This document shows positions 26,076 to 32,478 of a stretch of 32,762 nucleotides of DNA, in pieces. Under the pieces are notes generated by a model. It saw only the letters and a list, made by a program, of their open reading frames with translations. It ran no database searches and was not told where the DNA came from. The translations under genes and the position numbers were made by a program. The stretch comes from an uncultured Oscillibacter sp. (GTDB taxonomy: Bacteria > Bacillota > Clostridia > Oscillospirales > Oscillospiraceae). Where the stretch lies: contig CAMHBH010000003.1 of NCBI GenBank assembly GCA_946183175.1, positions 1 through 32,762 on the forward strand, in the 5' to 3' direction. How positions within the stretch are numbered: the first letter of the stretch is position 1; each line of letters opens with the position of its first letter.

Positions 26076-27773
26076 ATGGCTGACGAAATAAAGAATGTCC
26101 CCGGAGAGACGGAGGCAAGCCGGAATTTTATTCACGCGTTCATCGAGGAGGACACCGCCCCCGGCGGACGCTTCGCGGGTATGACCGTACACACGCGTTT
26201 CCCGCCGGAACCCAACGGCTATCTGCATATCGGACACTGCAAGGCGCTGGTTATCAATTTCAGCACGGCGGAGAAGTTCGACGGGCTTTGCAACCTGCGC
26301 ATGGACGACACCAACCCGACAAAGGAAGATGTCGAATTTGTCGAGGCCATTCAGGAGGACATTCACTGGCTGGGCTTCGACTGGGGCGACCGCTTCTTTT
26401 ACGGCTCCGACTACTTCGAGGAGGACTACCGGCAGGCCGAACTTTTGATTCAAAAGGGCCTCGCGTATGTGTGCGAACTGACCCCGGAGGAGTTCAAGGA
26501 GTACCGCGGGAGTGTGGGCGTGCCGGCGCGCAGTCCGTGGAGAGACCGCCCCATAGAAGAAAGTCTGGACTTGTTCCGGCGCATGCGCGCGGGGGAGTTC
26601 CCCGACGGCGCTATGACGCTCCGCGCCAAAATCGACCTCGCAAGCGGCAACTTCAATATGCGCGACCCGGTATTCTACCGAATCCGGCACACAAGCCACC
26701 ATCGGCAGGGCGACAAGTGGTGTATTTACCCCATGTACGATTTCGCGCACCCGATTCAGGACGCCTTGGAGGGTATCACGCACAGTCTCTGCTCTCTGGA
26801 GTACGAGAACCACAGGCCGCTGTACGACTGGGTCGTCGAAAACTGCGATTTGCCGTCGAAACCGCGTCAAATCGAGTTCGCGCGCCTCGGGATTGACCAT
26901 ACGGTGTTGAGCAAGCGCAAACTCCGCGCCATGGTCGAGGGCGGACAGGTCTCCGGCTGGGACGACCCCCGTATGCCGACCCTCTGCGGACTGCGCCGGA
27001 GAGGCTATACCCCCCGCGCCATCCGGAATTTCTGTGAGCGCGTCGGCGTGGCGAAAGTGCCCAGTACGGTCGAGTACGGCTTCCTGGAACACTGCCTCCG
27101 CGAGGACTTGAATCTGACGGCGGAGCGCGTCATGGCGGTACTCCGCCCCGTGAAACTGATTATCACGAACTACCCGGAAGGCCAAAGCGAGAGCGTGACA
27201 GTCGAGAACAACCCGACGGACCCGGCGGCGGGTATGCGTCAGGTGACGTTTTCGCGGGAGCTGTGGATTGAGGCCGACGACTTTCTGGAAAAGCCCGTGC
27301 CGAAGTACAAGCGCCTCAGCCCGGGCGGGCTGGAATGCCGCCTGAAAGGGGCGTACTTGGTGCGCTGTACGGGCTGTGAGCACGACGCCGACGGCAATCT
27401 TACGGCGGTACTCTGCGAGTACGACCCCGACAGCAGGGGCGGCGACCCCGCCGACGGGCGTAAAGTCAAGGGCGCGACCATCCACTGGGTCGACGCCGCG
27501 ACCGCCCTTGACGCCGAAGTCCGGCTCTACGACAATCTCTTTTCGGACGCCGCCCCCGACGACGCCGGGAAAGACTTCATGGAATGTCTGAACCCCGCTT
27601 CACTGGAAGTCCTGACGGGGTGTAAGGTGGAATCGACGCTCAAGGACGCCACGGCCCCCGCGAATTTCCAGTTTATGCGCCTCGGCTACTTCTGCCTCGA
27701 CAACAAGGATTCCCGCCCCGGACACCTCGTCTTTAACCGTAGCGTGTCCCTGAAGGACAGCTACAAGCGCTAA
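26076..27773 (+). CDS. glnS: Glutaminyl-tRNA synthetase
   Basis: GlnRS charges tRNA-Gln directly. The 565-residue class I enzyme has HIGH at residues 51-54 and a KMSKS-loop equivalent, Val-Leu-Ser-Lys-Arg-Lys, at 277-282. The N-terminal Phe-Pro-Pro-Glu-Pro-Asn-Gly-Tyr-Leu is GlnRS-like, and a long C-terminal anticodon-binding beta-barrel region follows. Most Firmicutes instead make Gln-tRNA through GatCAB amidation, but many Clostridia carry GlnRS, generally attributed to transfer. AGGAGG about ten bases upstream gives the ATG. It ends the comEC-led string before a strong terminator. Confidence 0.94.
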   Translation: MADEIKNVPGETEASRNFIHAFIEEDTAPGGRFAGMTVHTRFPPEPNGYLHIGHCKALVINFSTAEKFDGLCNLRMDDTNPTKEDVEFVEAIQEDIHWLGFDWGDRFFYGSDYFEEDYRQAELLIQKGLAYVCELTPEEFKEYRGSVGVPARSPWRDRPIEESLDLFRRMRAGEFPDGAMTLRAKIDLASGNFNMRDPVFYRIRHTSHHRQGDKWCIYPMYDFAHPIQDALEGITHSLCSLEYENHRPLYDWVVENCDLPSKPRQIEFARLGIDHTVLSKRKLRAMVEGGQVSGWDDPRMPTLCGLRRRGYTPRAIRNFCERVGVAKVPSTVEYGFLEHCLREDLNLTAERVMAVLRPVKLIITNYPEGQSESVTVENNPTDPAAGMRQVTFSRELWIEADDFLEKPVPKYKRLSPGGLECRLKGAYLVRCTGCEHDADGNLTAVLCEYDPDSRGGDPADGRKVKGATIHWVDAATALDAEVRLYDNLFSDAAPDDAGKDFMECLNPASLEVLTGCKVESTLKDATAPANFQFMRLGYFCLDNKDSRPGHLVFNRSVSLKDSYKR

Positions 27774-27777
27774 GAAC

Positions 27778-27818
27778 TCCCCCTGTACGCCGCGCGGCGT
27801 ACGGGGGATTTGATTTGT
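27778..27818 (+). terminator. Intrinsic terminator after glnS
   Basis: A long GC-rich palindrome with GTACGCCGC/GCGGCGTAC at its centre and CCCCC/GGGGG flanks (27778-27809) is followed by TTTGATTT. It ends the glnS transcript. Confidence 0.88.
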
Positions 27819-27820
27819 CT

Positions 27821-27835
27821 CCCCGCGTTGCGGGG
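27821..27835 (+). terminator. Second hairpin downstream of glnS
   Basis: CCCCGC (27821-27826) pairs with GCGGGG (27830-27835) with a three-base loop. No U-tract follows on the plus strand. Read on the minus strand it is followed by GACAAATCAAA. It may be a back-up or just a second GC hairpin. Confidence 0.35.
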
Positions 27836-27896
27836 CAGCAAAACCAGTCAATGCCTCTGGTCTGGGCGGAGTTGTCAAGGAAATTCGCGTCGGCGG

Positions 27897-27925
27897 TGGA
27901 AATCCGCGCCGCGCCGTGCTATAAT
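27897..27925 (+). promoter_or_regulatory. Extended -10 promoter of thiI
   Basis: A perfect TATAAT (27920-27925) is preceded by TGC, an extended -10. The -35 at a 17-base distance is TGGAAA (27897-27902), a 4/6 match. The transcript would start near 27932, 25 bases before thiI. Confidence 0.75.
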
Positions 27926-27956
27926 GGGCCAAATTCAGAAACGGACGGGGGATTCC

Positions 27957-29135
27957 ATGGAAACCAAAGAAACCTTGCTTTTGAAACTGGGGGAAGTCGT
28001 GCTGAAAGGCCTCAACCGCCGCGCGTTCGAGGACAGACTGTTGTCGAATGTCAGCCGGCGCTTACGGCGGTATGGCAGTTTCCAGATTTATCTACGCCAG
28101 AGTACGATTTACGTCGAGCCTCTCGGCGGCGACTGCGATATGGACGCCGCGTTCGACGCCGCCCGACAGGTTTTCGGCGTCGTGCGCGTGGCGCGCGCCA
28201 TGCCGTGCGAACGTGACCCGGAAGCTATCCGGCAGGCCGCCGCGCGCTATCTCGCCGGGGAGTTCGCGAAAGCGCGCACGTTCAAAGTCGAGACCAAGCG
28301 CGCCGATAAGCAGTACCCGATGAACTCAATACAGGTCAGTCAGGCCGTCGGCGGACTTCTCGCGGAGACGTTCCCGGAAGTCCGCGCCGAAATGCACAAC
28401 CCCGACCTGACGGTCTACGTGGAAATCCGCGAAAAGGCGGCGTACGTCCACACGCCGTCGGTCAACGGCGCGGGCGGGCTTCCAGTCGGTACGGGCGGGC
28501 GCGCGCTGAGCCTGATTTCCGGCGGACTGGACTCCCCGGTAGCCTCGTGGATGATTGCGCGGCGCGGCGTCGAACTGGAGTTGATTCACTTCGTGTCCCC
28601 GCCGTACACCTCCCCGCAGGCACAGGATAAAGTCCTACAGCTCTCCAAGCTCCTGACTTCCTCCTGTGGGCGCATGAAAATTCACATTGTGCCGTTTACG
28701 CGCATTCAAGAGGAAATCCGGAAGTACTGCCCGGAGGCCTACTTTACGCTGATTATGCGGCGCTTTATGATGAGGCTGTCGCAGGCGGTGGCGAAACAGT
28801 CGGGCGTGACGGCGTTGGTCACGGGGGAATCCCTCGGACAAGTAGCCAGTCAGACTATGAAGGCCCTCGCCGTGACGGAAAGCGTCGTGTCGCTCCCGGT
28901 ACTCCGCCCGCTGATTGGCATGGACAAAGTCGACATCATCCACACGGCGCAGAGAATCGGCACCTATGACACGTCGATACTGCCTTATGAGGACTGCTGT
29001 ACCGTCTTCACGCCGCGCCACCCCGCGACGAGGCCGCAGTTGCCGGACGTGGAGGCGGCGGAGGCGGCGCTTGACGTGGAGGCGCTGTGCGCGGAGGCGC
29101 TGTCGGGTACGGAATGGCAATGGATGAAGCCGTAA
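27957..29135 (+). CDS. thiI: tRNA 4-thiouridine synthetase ThiI (no rhodanese domain)
   Basis: ThiI adenylates U8 of tRNA for sulfur insertion, and in some bacteria also serves thiamine thiazole synthesis. The 392-residue protein has the N-terminal ferredoxin-like part, a THUMP domain (about residues 60-165) and a PP-loop ATP site Ser-Gly-Gly-Leu-Asp-Ser-Pro at residues 188-194. Like Bacillus ThiI it lacks the C-terminal rhodanese domain, so sulfur must come from a separate cysteine desulfurase. No nifS-type gene is adjacent here. The ATG at 27957 follows ACGGGGGATTCC; an in-frame ATG at 27924 lies within the -10 box and is rejected. Confidence 0.93.
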   Translation: METKETLLLKLGEVVLKGLNRRAFEDRLLSNVSRRLRRYGSFQIYLRQSTIYVEPLGGDCDMDAAFDAARQVFGVVRVARAMPCERDPEAIRQAAARYLAGEFAKARTFKVETKRADKQYPMNSIQVSQAVGGLLAETFPEVRAEMHNPDLTVYVEIREKAAYVHTPSVNGAGGLPVGTGGRALSLISGGLDSPVASWMIARRGVELELIHFVSPPYTSPQAQDKVLQLSKLLTSSCGRMKIHIVPFTRIQEEIRKYCPEAYFTLIMRRFMMRLSQAVAKQSGVTALVTGESLGQVASQTMKALAVTESVVSLPVLRPLIGMDKVDIIHTAQRIGTYDTSILPYEDCCTVFTPRHPATRPQLPDVEAAEAALDVEALCAEALSGTEWQWMKP

Positions 29136-29155
29136 CGGCGGAAGGAGTGGAAAGT

Positions 29156-30415
29156 ATGTCGCATATCGCCGAGATTATCGCGGTCGGCACGGAGCTGTTG
29201 CTTGGGAATATCGCCAACACCAACGCGCAGGAACTTTCACAGGCGTTATCGGCGCTGGGAATCAACGTCTATTGGCACACGGTCGTCGGCGACAACGCCG
29301 GGCGTCTCCGGGAGGCCGTCGAGCAGGCGCGGCGCCGCGCCGACATCATCATCACGACGGGCGGCTTGGGCCCCACCTACGACGACCTCACGAAACAGAC
29401 GATTTGCCGCGCGTTCGGGCGGGAACTCGTACTCCATCCGGAGATTGTCGCGCAAATCCGCGCCCGCTACGAGCGCAACTTACACGCGCCCATGCCCGAA
29501 AACAATATCCGGCAGGCCGAACTCCCCGTGGACTGTGTGATTTTCGGCAACCCTGTCGGCACGGCCCCGGGCTGTGCGTTCGAGGAGGACGGCGTACACG
29601 TCCTCATGCTCCCCGGGCCGCCGTTTGAAATGCGCACCATGCTGGAAGGCTACGCAATCCCTTATTTGCGGCGGCTGTCGCAAGAGGTGATTGTCTCCCG
29701 GGATATCATGACATTCGGCATGGGCGAAAGCCGGATTGAGGAACTCTTGCGCGACAAAATGGAGCGTATGAGCAACCCGACCCTCGCGACCTACGCGAAA
29801 CCGAGTGAAGTACGCCTCCGGGCGACGGCGAAGGCGGAGAGCGTACAGGCGGCGGAAGCGATGTTGTCTCCGGTGGTGTCGGAAGTGGCGGCGGCGCTGG
29901 GCGATATCGTCTACGGCGTCGACGTGAAGGGGCTGGAATACGCGTGCGTGTCGGGACTGCGCGCGCGCGGGCTGACGCTGGCGACTGCCGAAAGCTGTAC
30001 GGGCGGACAGCTCGCCGCGCGCCTGACGGCGATACCGGGCGTATCGGCGGTGTACCGGGGCGGCGTCGTCAGCTACTGGACGCAAGTCAAGGCCGACGTG
30101 CTGGGCGTCGACGCCGGTTTACTCGACGCGCACGGCGCGGTCTCCGAGCCGACCGCGCGGGCAATGGCGGAGGGCGTATGCAAGGTGACGGGCGCGCCCG
30201 TGGGGGTATCCGTGACGGGCGTCGCGGGTCCCGACCGCGACGAGCGCGGCGTCGAAGTCGGTACGGTGTACGTCGGCCTCGCCACGCCGGAGGGCACCTT
30301 CTGCCGCGCGCTGGACTTGGGCCGCCGCCGCCGCGACATCCTGCAAAACCTCGCCGCGAACCACGCCTTTGACCTGTTGCGCCGCTGGCTGAACGGACTG
30401 CCGCTGTCGATTTGA
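29156..30415 (+). CDS. cinA: CinA family protein, nicotinamide-nucleotide amidohydrolase type
   Basis: The 419-residue protein has the N-terminal MoaB/MogA-like domain (CinA-N; Gly-Thr-Glu-Leu-Leu-Leu-Gly at about residues 11-17, then Thr-Gly-Gly-Leu-Gly-Pro-Thr-Tyr-Asp-Asp-Leu-Thr) and the C-terminal PncC-type deamidase domain (Ala-Glu-Ser-Cys-Thr-Gly-Gly with Ser280 and Cys281). Such proteins act in NAD-cycle salvage (NMN deamidation, ADP-ribose pyrophosphatase) and in some species are competence-induced. GAAGGAG eight bases upstream gives the ATG; the ORF extends 69 bases further into thiI without a ribosome site. It likely shares the thiI transcript (20-base gap). Confidence 0.92.
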   Translation: MSHIAEIIAVGTELLLGNIANTNAQELSQALSALGINVYWHTVVGDNAGRLREAVEQARRRADIIITTGGLGPTYDDLTKQTICRAFGRELVLHPEIVAQIRARYERNLHAPMPENNIRQAELPVDCVIFGNPVGTAPGCAFEEDGVHVLMLPGPPFEMRTMLEGYAIPYLRRLSQEVIVSRDIMTFGMGESRIEELLRDKMERMSNPTLATYAKPSEVRLRATAKAESVQAAEAMLSPVVSEVAAALGDIVYGVDVKGLEYACVSGLRARGLTLATAESCTGGQLAARLTAIPGVSAVYRGGVVSYWTQVKADVLGVDAGLLDAHGAVSEPTARAMAEGVCKVTGAPVGVSVTGVAGPDRDERGVEVGTVYVGLATPEGTFCRALDLGRRRRDILQNLAANHAFDLLRRWLNGLPLSI

Positions 30416-30432
30416 CCGGAACCATACCAGAG

Positions 30433-30487
30433 TAACACGGAAACGGGCCGACTTGCAAAAAGTCAGCCCGTTTCCGTGTTATTTCAT
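30433..30487 (+). terminator. Long hairpin terminator after cinA, overlapping the convergent stop codon
   Basis: TAACACGGAAACGGGC (30433-30448) pairs with GCCCGTTTCCGTGTTA (30466-30481), extended by GACT/AGTC (30450-30453 with 30461-30464) after one C-A mismatch, giving about 20 bp of stem. The plus-strand tail TTATTTC is a weak U-tract; the minus strand has none. The last three bases of the 3' arm are the stop codon of the minus-strand gene. Confidence 0.8.
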
Positions 30488-30847
30488 GCTGTCGATAAGT
30501 TTCTGCGCGTCCTCGTCGGAAATGGAAAACACCGTTTTCGGGAAAAAGAAATCGTGCCCGGTAATTTCCTTCATTTTAGCGGCGGAAATCGGCGGATTCA
30601 GGAAGGTGAACAGATTCAGCGGCGTGGAGTATTCTTCCTCCTCCGGGACGCTGTTCACAACGCCGCTGGCGTAGCCGAACGCCACCAGTCCGACGCCGTT
30701 CTCGTACAGGAAAACAATGTCCTTTTTCGGGATTTTCGCTATCGGCTGGTCGTATCCCGCCCCGTAAGCCGCCGCCTTGTGTTCGTCCAACATCGCCTGA
30801 TGATGCTTCGGACTGGACTTTTTATCCGTGTTGCAGATATACGCCAT
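30479..30847 (-). CDS. Predicted EVE/PUA-like-domain protein, unknown function
   Basis: This 122-residue protein has an Asp-Ile-Val-Phe-Leu-Tyr-Glu-Asn-Gly-Val-Gly-Leu-Val-Ala-Phe-Gly pattern around residues 44-59 followed by an Ala-Ser-Gly strand and a Leu-Asn... proline-rich turn. That beta pattern resembles EVE/PUA-like domains that bind modified bases or RNA, but the match is by eye and no catalytic residues are visible. The start at 30847 is preceded on the minus strand by AAGGGGGAA; the frame runs on to 30889 without a ribosome site. It has its own strong promoter, divergent from sdpR. EVE-like proteins are often found in defence and repair contexts; nothing here proves such a role. Confidence 0.6.
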   Translation of the reverse strand: MAYICNTDKKSSPKHHQAMLDEHKAAAYGAGYDQPIAKIPKKDIVFLYENGVGLVAFGYASGVVNSVPEEEEYSTPLNLFTFLNPPISAAKMKEITGHDFFFPKTVFSISDEDAQKLIDSMK

Positions 30848-30889
30848 AGAATTTCCCCCTTGCAATCGGTATTCAGGTGATACGCCCAA

Positions 30890-30917
30890 ATTATAGCAGT
30901 TTTGCGCGGTATGTCAA
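30890..30917 (-). promoter_or_regulatory. Consensus promoter of the EVE-like gene
   Basis: On the minus strand TTGACA (30917-30912), a 16-base spacer and TATAAT with an extended TGC (30895-30890) are perfect SigA elements. The leader is about 35 bases. Confidence 0.85.
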
Positions 30918-30925
30918 GCTCCGGC

Positions 30926-30947
30926 TATTTAGAAAAACTTCAAAACG
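30926..30947 (+). promoter_or_regulatory. Imperfect second copy of the SdpR-like operator
   Basis: TATTTAGA-AAAACT-TCAAAACG repeats the left arm and spacer length of the operator at 30982-31003, with a degenerate right arm (5/8). The two copies are 56 bases apart. This one lies just upstream of both opposing -35 boxes, so one regulator could affect both genes. Confidence 0.45.
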
Positions 30948-30971
30948 CCCCTTGACAGCGGGGGCGTTTTG
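30941..30971. repeat. Perfect 11-bp inverted repeat flanking the sdpR -35 box
   Basis: CAAAACGCCCC (30941-30951) and GGGGCGTTTTG (30961-30971) are exact reverse complements with a nine-base centre that contains TTGACA. It may be a protein-binding site or a terminator-like relic. Confidence 0.8.
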
Positions 30972-30980
30972 TGCTACTCT
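30952..30980 (+). promoter_or_regulatory. SigA-type promoter of the sdpR-sdpI pair
   Basis: TTGACA (30952-30957), 17-base spacer, TACTCT (30975-30980). The predicted start lies inside the palindrome at 30982-31003, so binding there should block transcription. Confidence 0.85.
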
Positions 30981-30981
30981 G

Positions 30982-31003
30982 TATTTAGATGAACTTCTAA
31001 ATA
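30982..31003 (+). promoter_or_regulatory. Palindromic operator, probable site for the ArsR/SdpR-type repressor
   Basis: TATTTAGA (30982-30989), a six-base centre and TCTAAATA (30996-31003) form a perfect 8+8 palindrome covering the transcription start, a standard place for autorepression by an ArsR-family dimer. Confidence 0.75.
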
Positions 31004-31018
31004 GAAAGAGGGGTGGAC

Positions 31019-31297
31019 ATGGGATTCGGAGAGACTTTCAAAGCGTTGTCGAACCCCGTCCGGCGGGAAATCCTGACGCTTCTCAAAGGCGGGAAACTGT
31101 CCGCCGGGGAAATCTCCGCGCGGTTCGGCCTCACCGGGGCCACGATTTCCCATCATTTAAGCGTCCTGAAACACGCCGAACTCGTGTTCGAGACCCGCGA
31201 GAAAAATTACATCTACTACCAGTTGAATACGTCCGTACTAGAGGACGCGCTGTGCTGGATTGCCGACTTGAAAGGAGGCTCTTCCCGTGAAACGTAA
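31019..31297 (+). CDS. sdpR: ArsR-family autorepressor, SdpR-like
   Basis: The 92-residue protein is a winged helix-turn-helix repressor of the ArsR family: Phe-Lys-Ala-Leu-Ser-Asn-Pro-Val-Arg-Arg-Glu-Ile-Leu at residues 7-19, a recognition helix around Thr-Gly-Ala-Thr-Ile-Ser-His-His-Leu (residues 39-47), then a wing with Tyr-Ile-Tyr-Tyr-Gln-Leu. It lacks the paired metal-binding cysteines of arsenic sensors, which fits SdpR. GAGGGG (31008-31013) five bases before ATG 31019 sets the start; the GTG at 31013 is inside the ribosome site. It overlaps the next gene by 11 bases, as in sdpRI of Bacillus. Confidence 0.88.
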   Translation: MGFGETFKALSNPVRREILTLLKGGKLSAGEISARFGLTGATISHHLSVLKHAELVFETREKNYIYYQLNTSVLEDALCWIADLKGGSSRET

Positions 31298-31916
31298 TCT
31301 CTTACTGACTTCCGCCTGTATCCTGTTGCCTGTCTGCGCGGGCGTCGTACTCTGGGGGCGACTGCCCGAACGTGTCCCGACGCACTTCAATTTCTACGGC
31401 GTCCCGGACGGGTGGAGTTCCAAGGCGTTCGCCGTATTCGGACTGCCGCTGTTCCTGCTGGGCTTGCAACTGCTCTGCGCGTTCGCGATGTCGCACGACC
31501 CGAAGGCGGGCAACGTCGGCGGGAAAATCCGCGCCCTCGTACTGTGGATTTGTCCGGCGGTGTCGCTGTTCGCGGCGGCGATGATTTACCCGCATGCGCT
31601 GGGCTACTCCGTGAATATGACCATGTTCGCCATGCTCCTTACGGGTACGCTGTTCGTCGTGCTGGGGAACTACCTCCCCAAGTGCCGACAGAATTACACG
31701 ATAGGAATCAAACTCCCGTGGACGCTCGCCGACGAGGACAACTGGAACCGTACGCACCGTATGGCCGGGCCGCTATGGGTCGCGGGGGGCTTTCTGGTGA
31801 TTCTCGACGCCCTGTTACAGTTCGCGGGGCCGTACCTGTTCGCGGGCGTGCTGACGTTGATTGCCGTCGCGCCCATCGTTTATTCCGCCGCGCTGTACGT
31901 CGCGAAGCGCAAGTAA
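31287..31916 (+). CDS. sdpI: SdpI-family membrane protein (immunity/signal protein)
   Basis: In Bacillus, SdpI protects from the killing peptide SdpC and sequesters SdpR at the membrane. This 209-residue protein has an N-terminal DUF1648-type segment (Pro-Thr-His-Phe-Asn-Phe-Tyr-Gly-Val-Pro-Asp-Gly-Trp-Ser) and a C-terminal SdpI domain with Gly-Ile-Lys-Leu-Pro-Trp-Thr-Leu and Trp-Asn-Arg-Thr-His-Arg motifs. About six membrane helices are visible. GAAAGGAGG before the ATG lies within sdpR, so the two are coupled. No sdpA, sdpB or sdpC gene is next to it, making this an orphan immunity/regulator pair as often found in Clostridia. Confidence 0.92.
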   Translation: MKRNLLLTSACILLPVCAGVVLWGRLPERVPTHFNFYGVPDGWSSKAFAVFGLPLFLLGLQLLCAFAMSHDPKAGNVGGKIRALVLWICPAVSLFAAAMIYPHALGYSVNMTMFAMLLTGTLFVVLGNYLPKCRQNYTIGIKLPWTLADEDNWNRTHRMAGPLWVAGGFLVILDALLQFAGPYLFAGVLTLIAVAPIVYSAALYVAKRK

Positions 31917-32017
31917 CGCAACTCCCCGTTTCCACGGGTGGCGGTGCTGTACTGGTTCTGGTGGGTGCCGCGCTGTACGCAAATAACGCAACCTCCCCCG
32001 TTTTCACGGGGGAGGCC
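31887..32017 (+). repeat. Imperfect direct duplication containing two terminator-like stems
   Basis: GCCGCGCTGTACG occurs at 31887-31899 (last codons of sdpI) and again at 31967-31979. Each copy is followed by a ...TAACGCAAC(C)TCCCC... palindrome, imperfect at 31922-31941 and perfect at 31992-32015. The second copy lacks about eight bases. The unit is repeated 80 bases apart. Confidence 0.65.
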
Positions 32018-32020
32018 TTT
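31992..32020. terminator. Hairpin terminator downstream of sdpI and the small minus-strand ORF
   Basis: CCTCCCCCG (31992-32000) and CGGGGGAGG (32007-32015) form a 9-bp stem with a TTTTCA loop. CCTTTACT follows on the plus strand; the U-tract is short. It lies just past the stop of the minus-strand ORF ending at 32019. Confidence 0.65.
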
Positions 32021-32201
32021 ACTGGTAGCGGTATTGCAGTCCGGCGTACTGGTTGACGCAACTCCAGAACAATTCCTGACTGCGGAACTCCAGCAGACAC
32101 GCGTTTTCCTGTTCGTGGAACGAGACGACGCGCTGTTGGGCGTCAATCCAGACCCGCCAGAGCGTTTCCGGATTCGCCGCCGCTTCTTTTACTCTGTCCA
32201 T
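32019..32201 (-). CDS. Small protein of 60 residues, unknown function
   Basis: The frame encodes a plausible soluble protein with Trp-Arg-Val-Trp-Ile-Asp near residue 15, a Val-Val-Ser-Phe-His segment and a Leu-Glu-Phe-Arg-Ser-Gln-Glu-Leu-Phe helix, ending Tyr-Arg-Tyr-Gln. Amino acid choice looks like a real beta-alpha protein rather than a shadow frame. The ribosome site upstream of 32201 is weak (GTCCGGAA). It lies downstream of the predicted RNA on the same strand and stops next to a hairpin. Family not recognised. Confidence 0.55.
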   Translation of the reverse strand: MDRVKEAAANPETLWRVWIDAQQRVVSFHEQENACLLEFRSQELFWSCVNQYAGLQYRYQ

Positions 32202-32230
32202 TCCGGACGCCGTTACTGAAAACTTACAAA

Positions 32231-32472
32231 AAGTTATAAACTCTTCCGTTTCATTCCTGTTTCAACGAGTATGCTTTCGCCGGACGGCTACTCACAGGTT
32301 CTTGTACTCTCCACAGGCGTAAATTCCCGGCTAACGAACCGGTACATATCAAAGCAACGCGTTTCATTGCCTGATACCTTTGATATTTTACGCGGGAAAG
32401 GTTCGACTTGGTTCTCGTCTTTCATTTCTTCCCGCAACCGCCTATATCAAGTTTTCAAGGTGCGTTTGCTTC
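32231..32472 (-). ncRNA. Predicted structured RNA, TnpB/omega-RNA-like 3' part
   Basis: A perfect promoter drives this segment. Stems visible on the minus strand: GCGGGAA (32435-32429) with TTCCCGC (32398-32392); ATATCAAAG (32386-32378) with CTTTGATAT (32354-32346); CCGG (32342-32339) with CCGG (32330-32327); and a compound stem CCTGT-GAGTA-GCC (32298-32286) with GGC (32281-32279), TACTC (32271-32267), ACAGG (32260-32256). A 38-residue reading frame (32367-32251) ends Ser-Leu-Lys-Gln-Glu, like many IS200/IS605 TnpB C-termini, whose 3' ends encode omega-RNA. The early leader (CCTTGAAAAC) also recalls pre-rRNA leaders. Identity is unproved; the structure is what is seen. Confidence 0.5.
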
Positions 32473-32478
32473 TCCCGC

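Noticed and set aside
25980-27485. 501-codon minus-strand ORF opposite glnS
   Set aside because: It is antisense to an intact GlnRS, has no ribosome site or family features, and arises from high GC content.
31013-31018. GTG start for the SdpR-like gene
   Set aside because: It lies within the GAGGGG ribosome site; ATG 31019 has correct spacing.
32251-32440. CRISPR-like repeat, because AATGAAAC recurs
   Set aside because: The copies are only eight or so bases long, unevenly spaced and explained by the structured RNA; there are no direct repeats with regular spacers.
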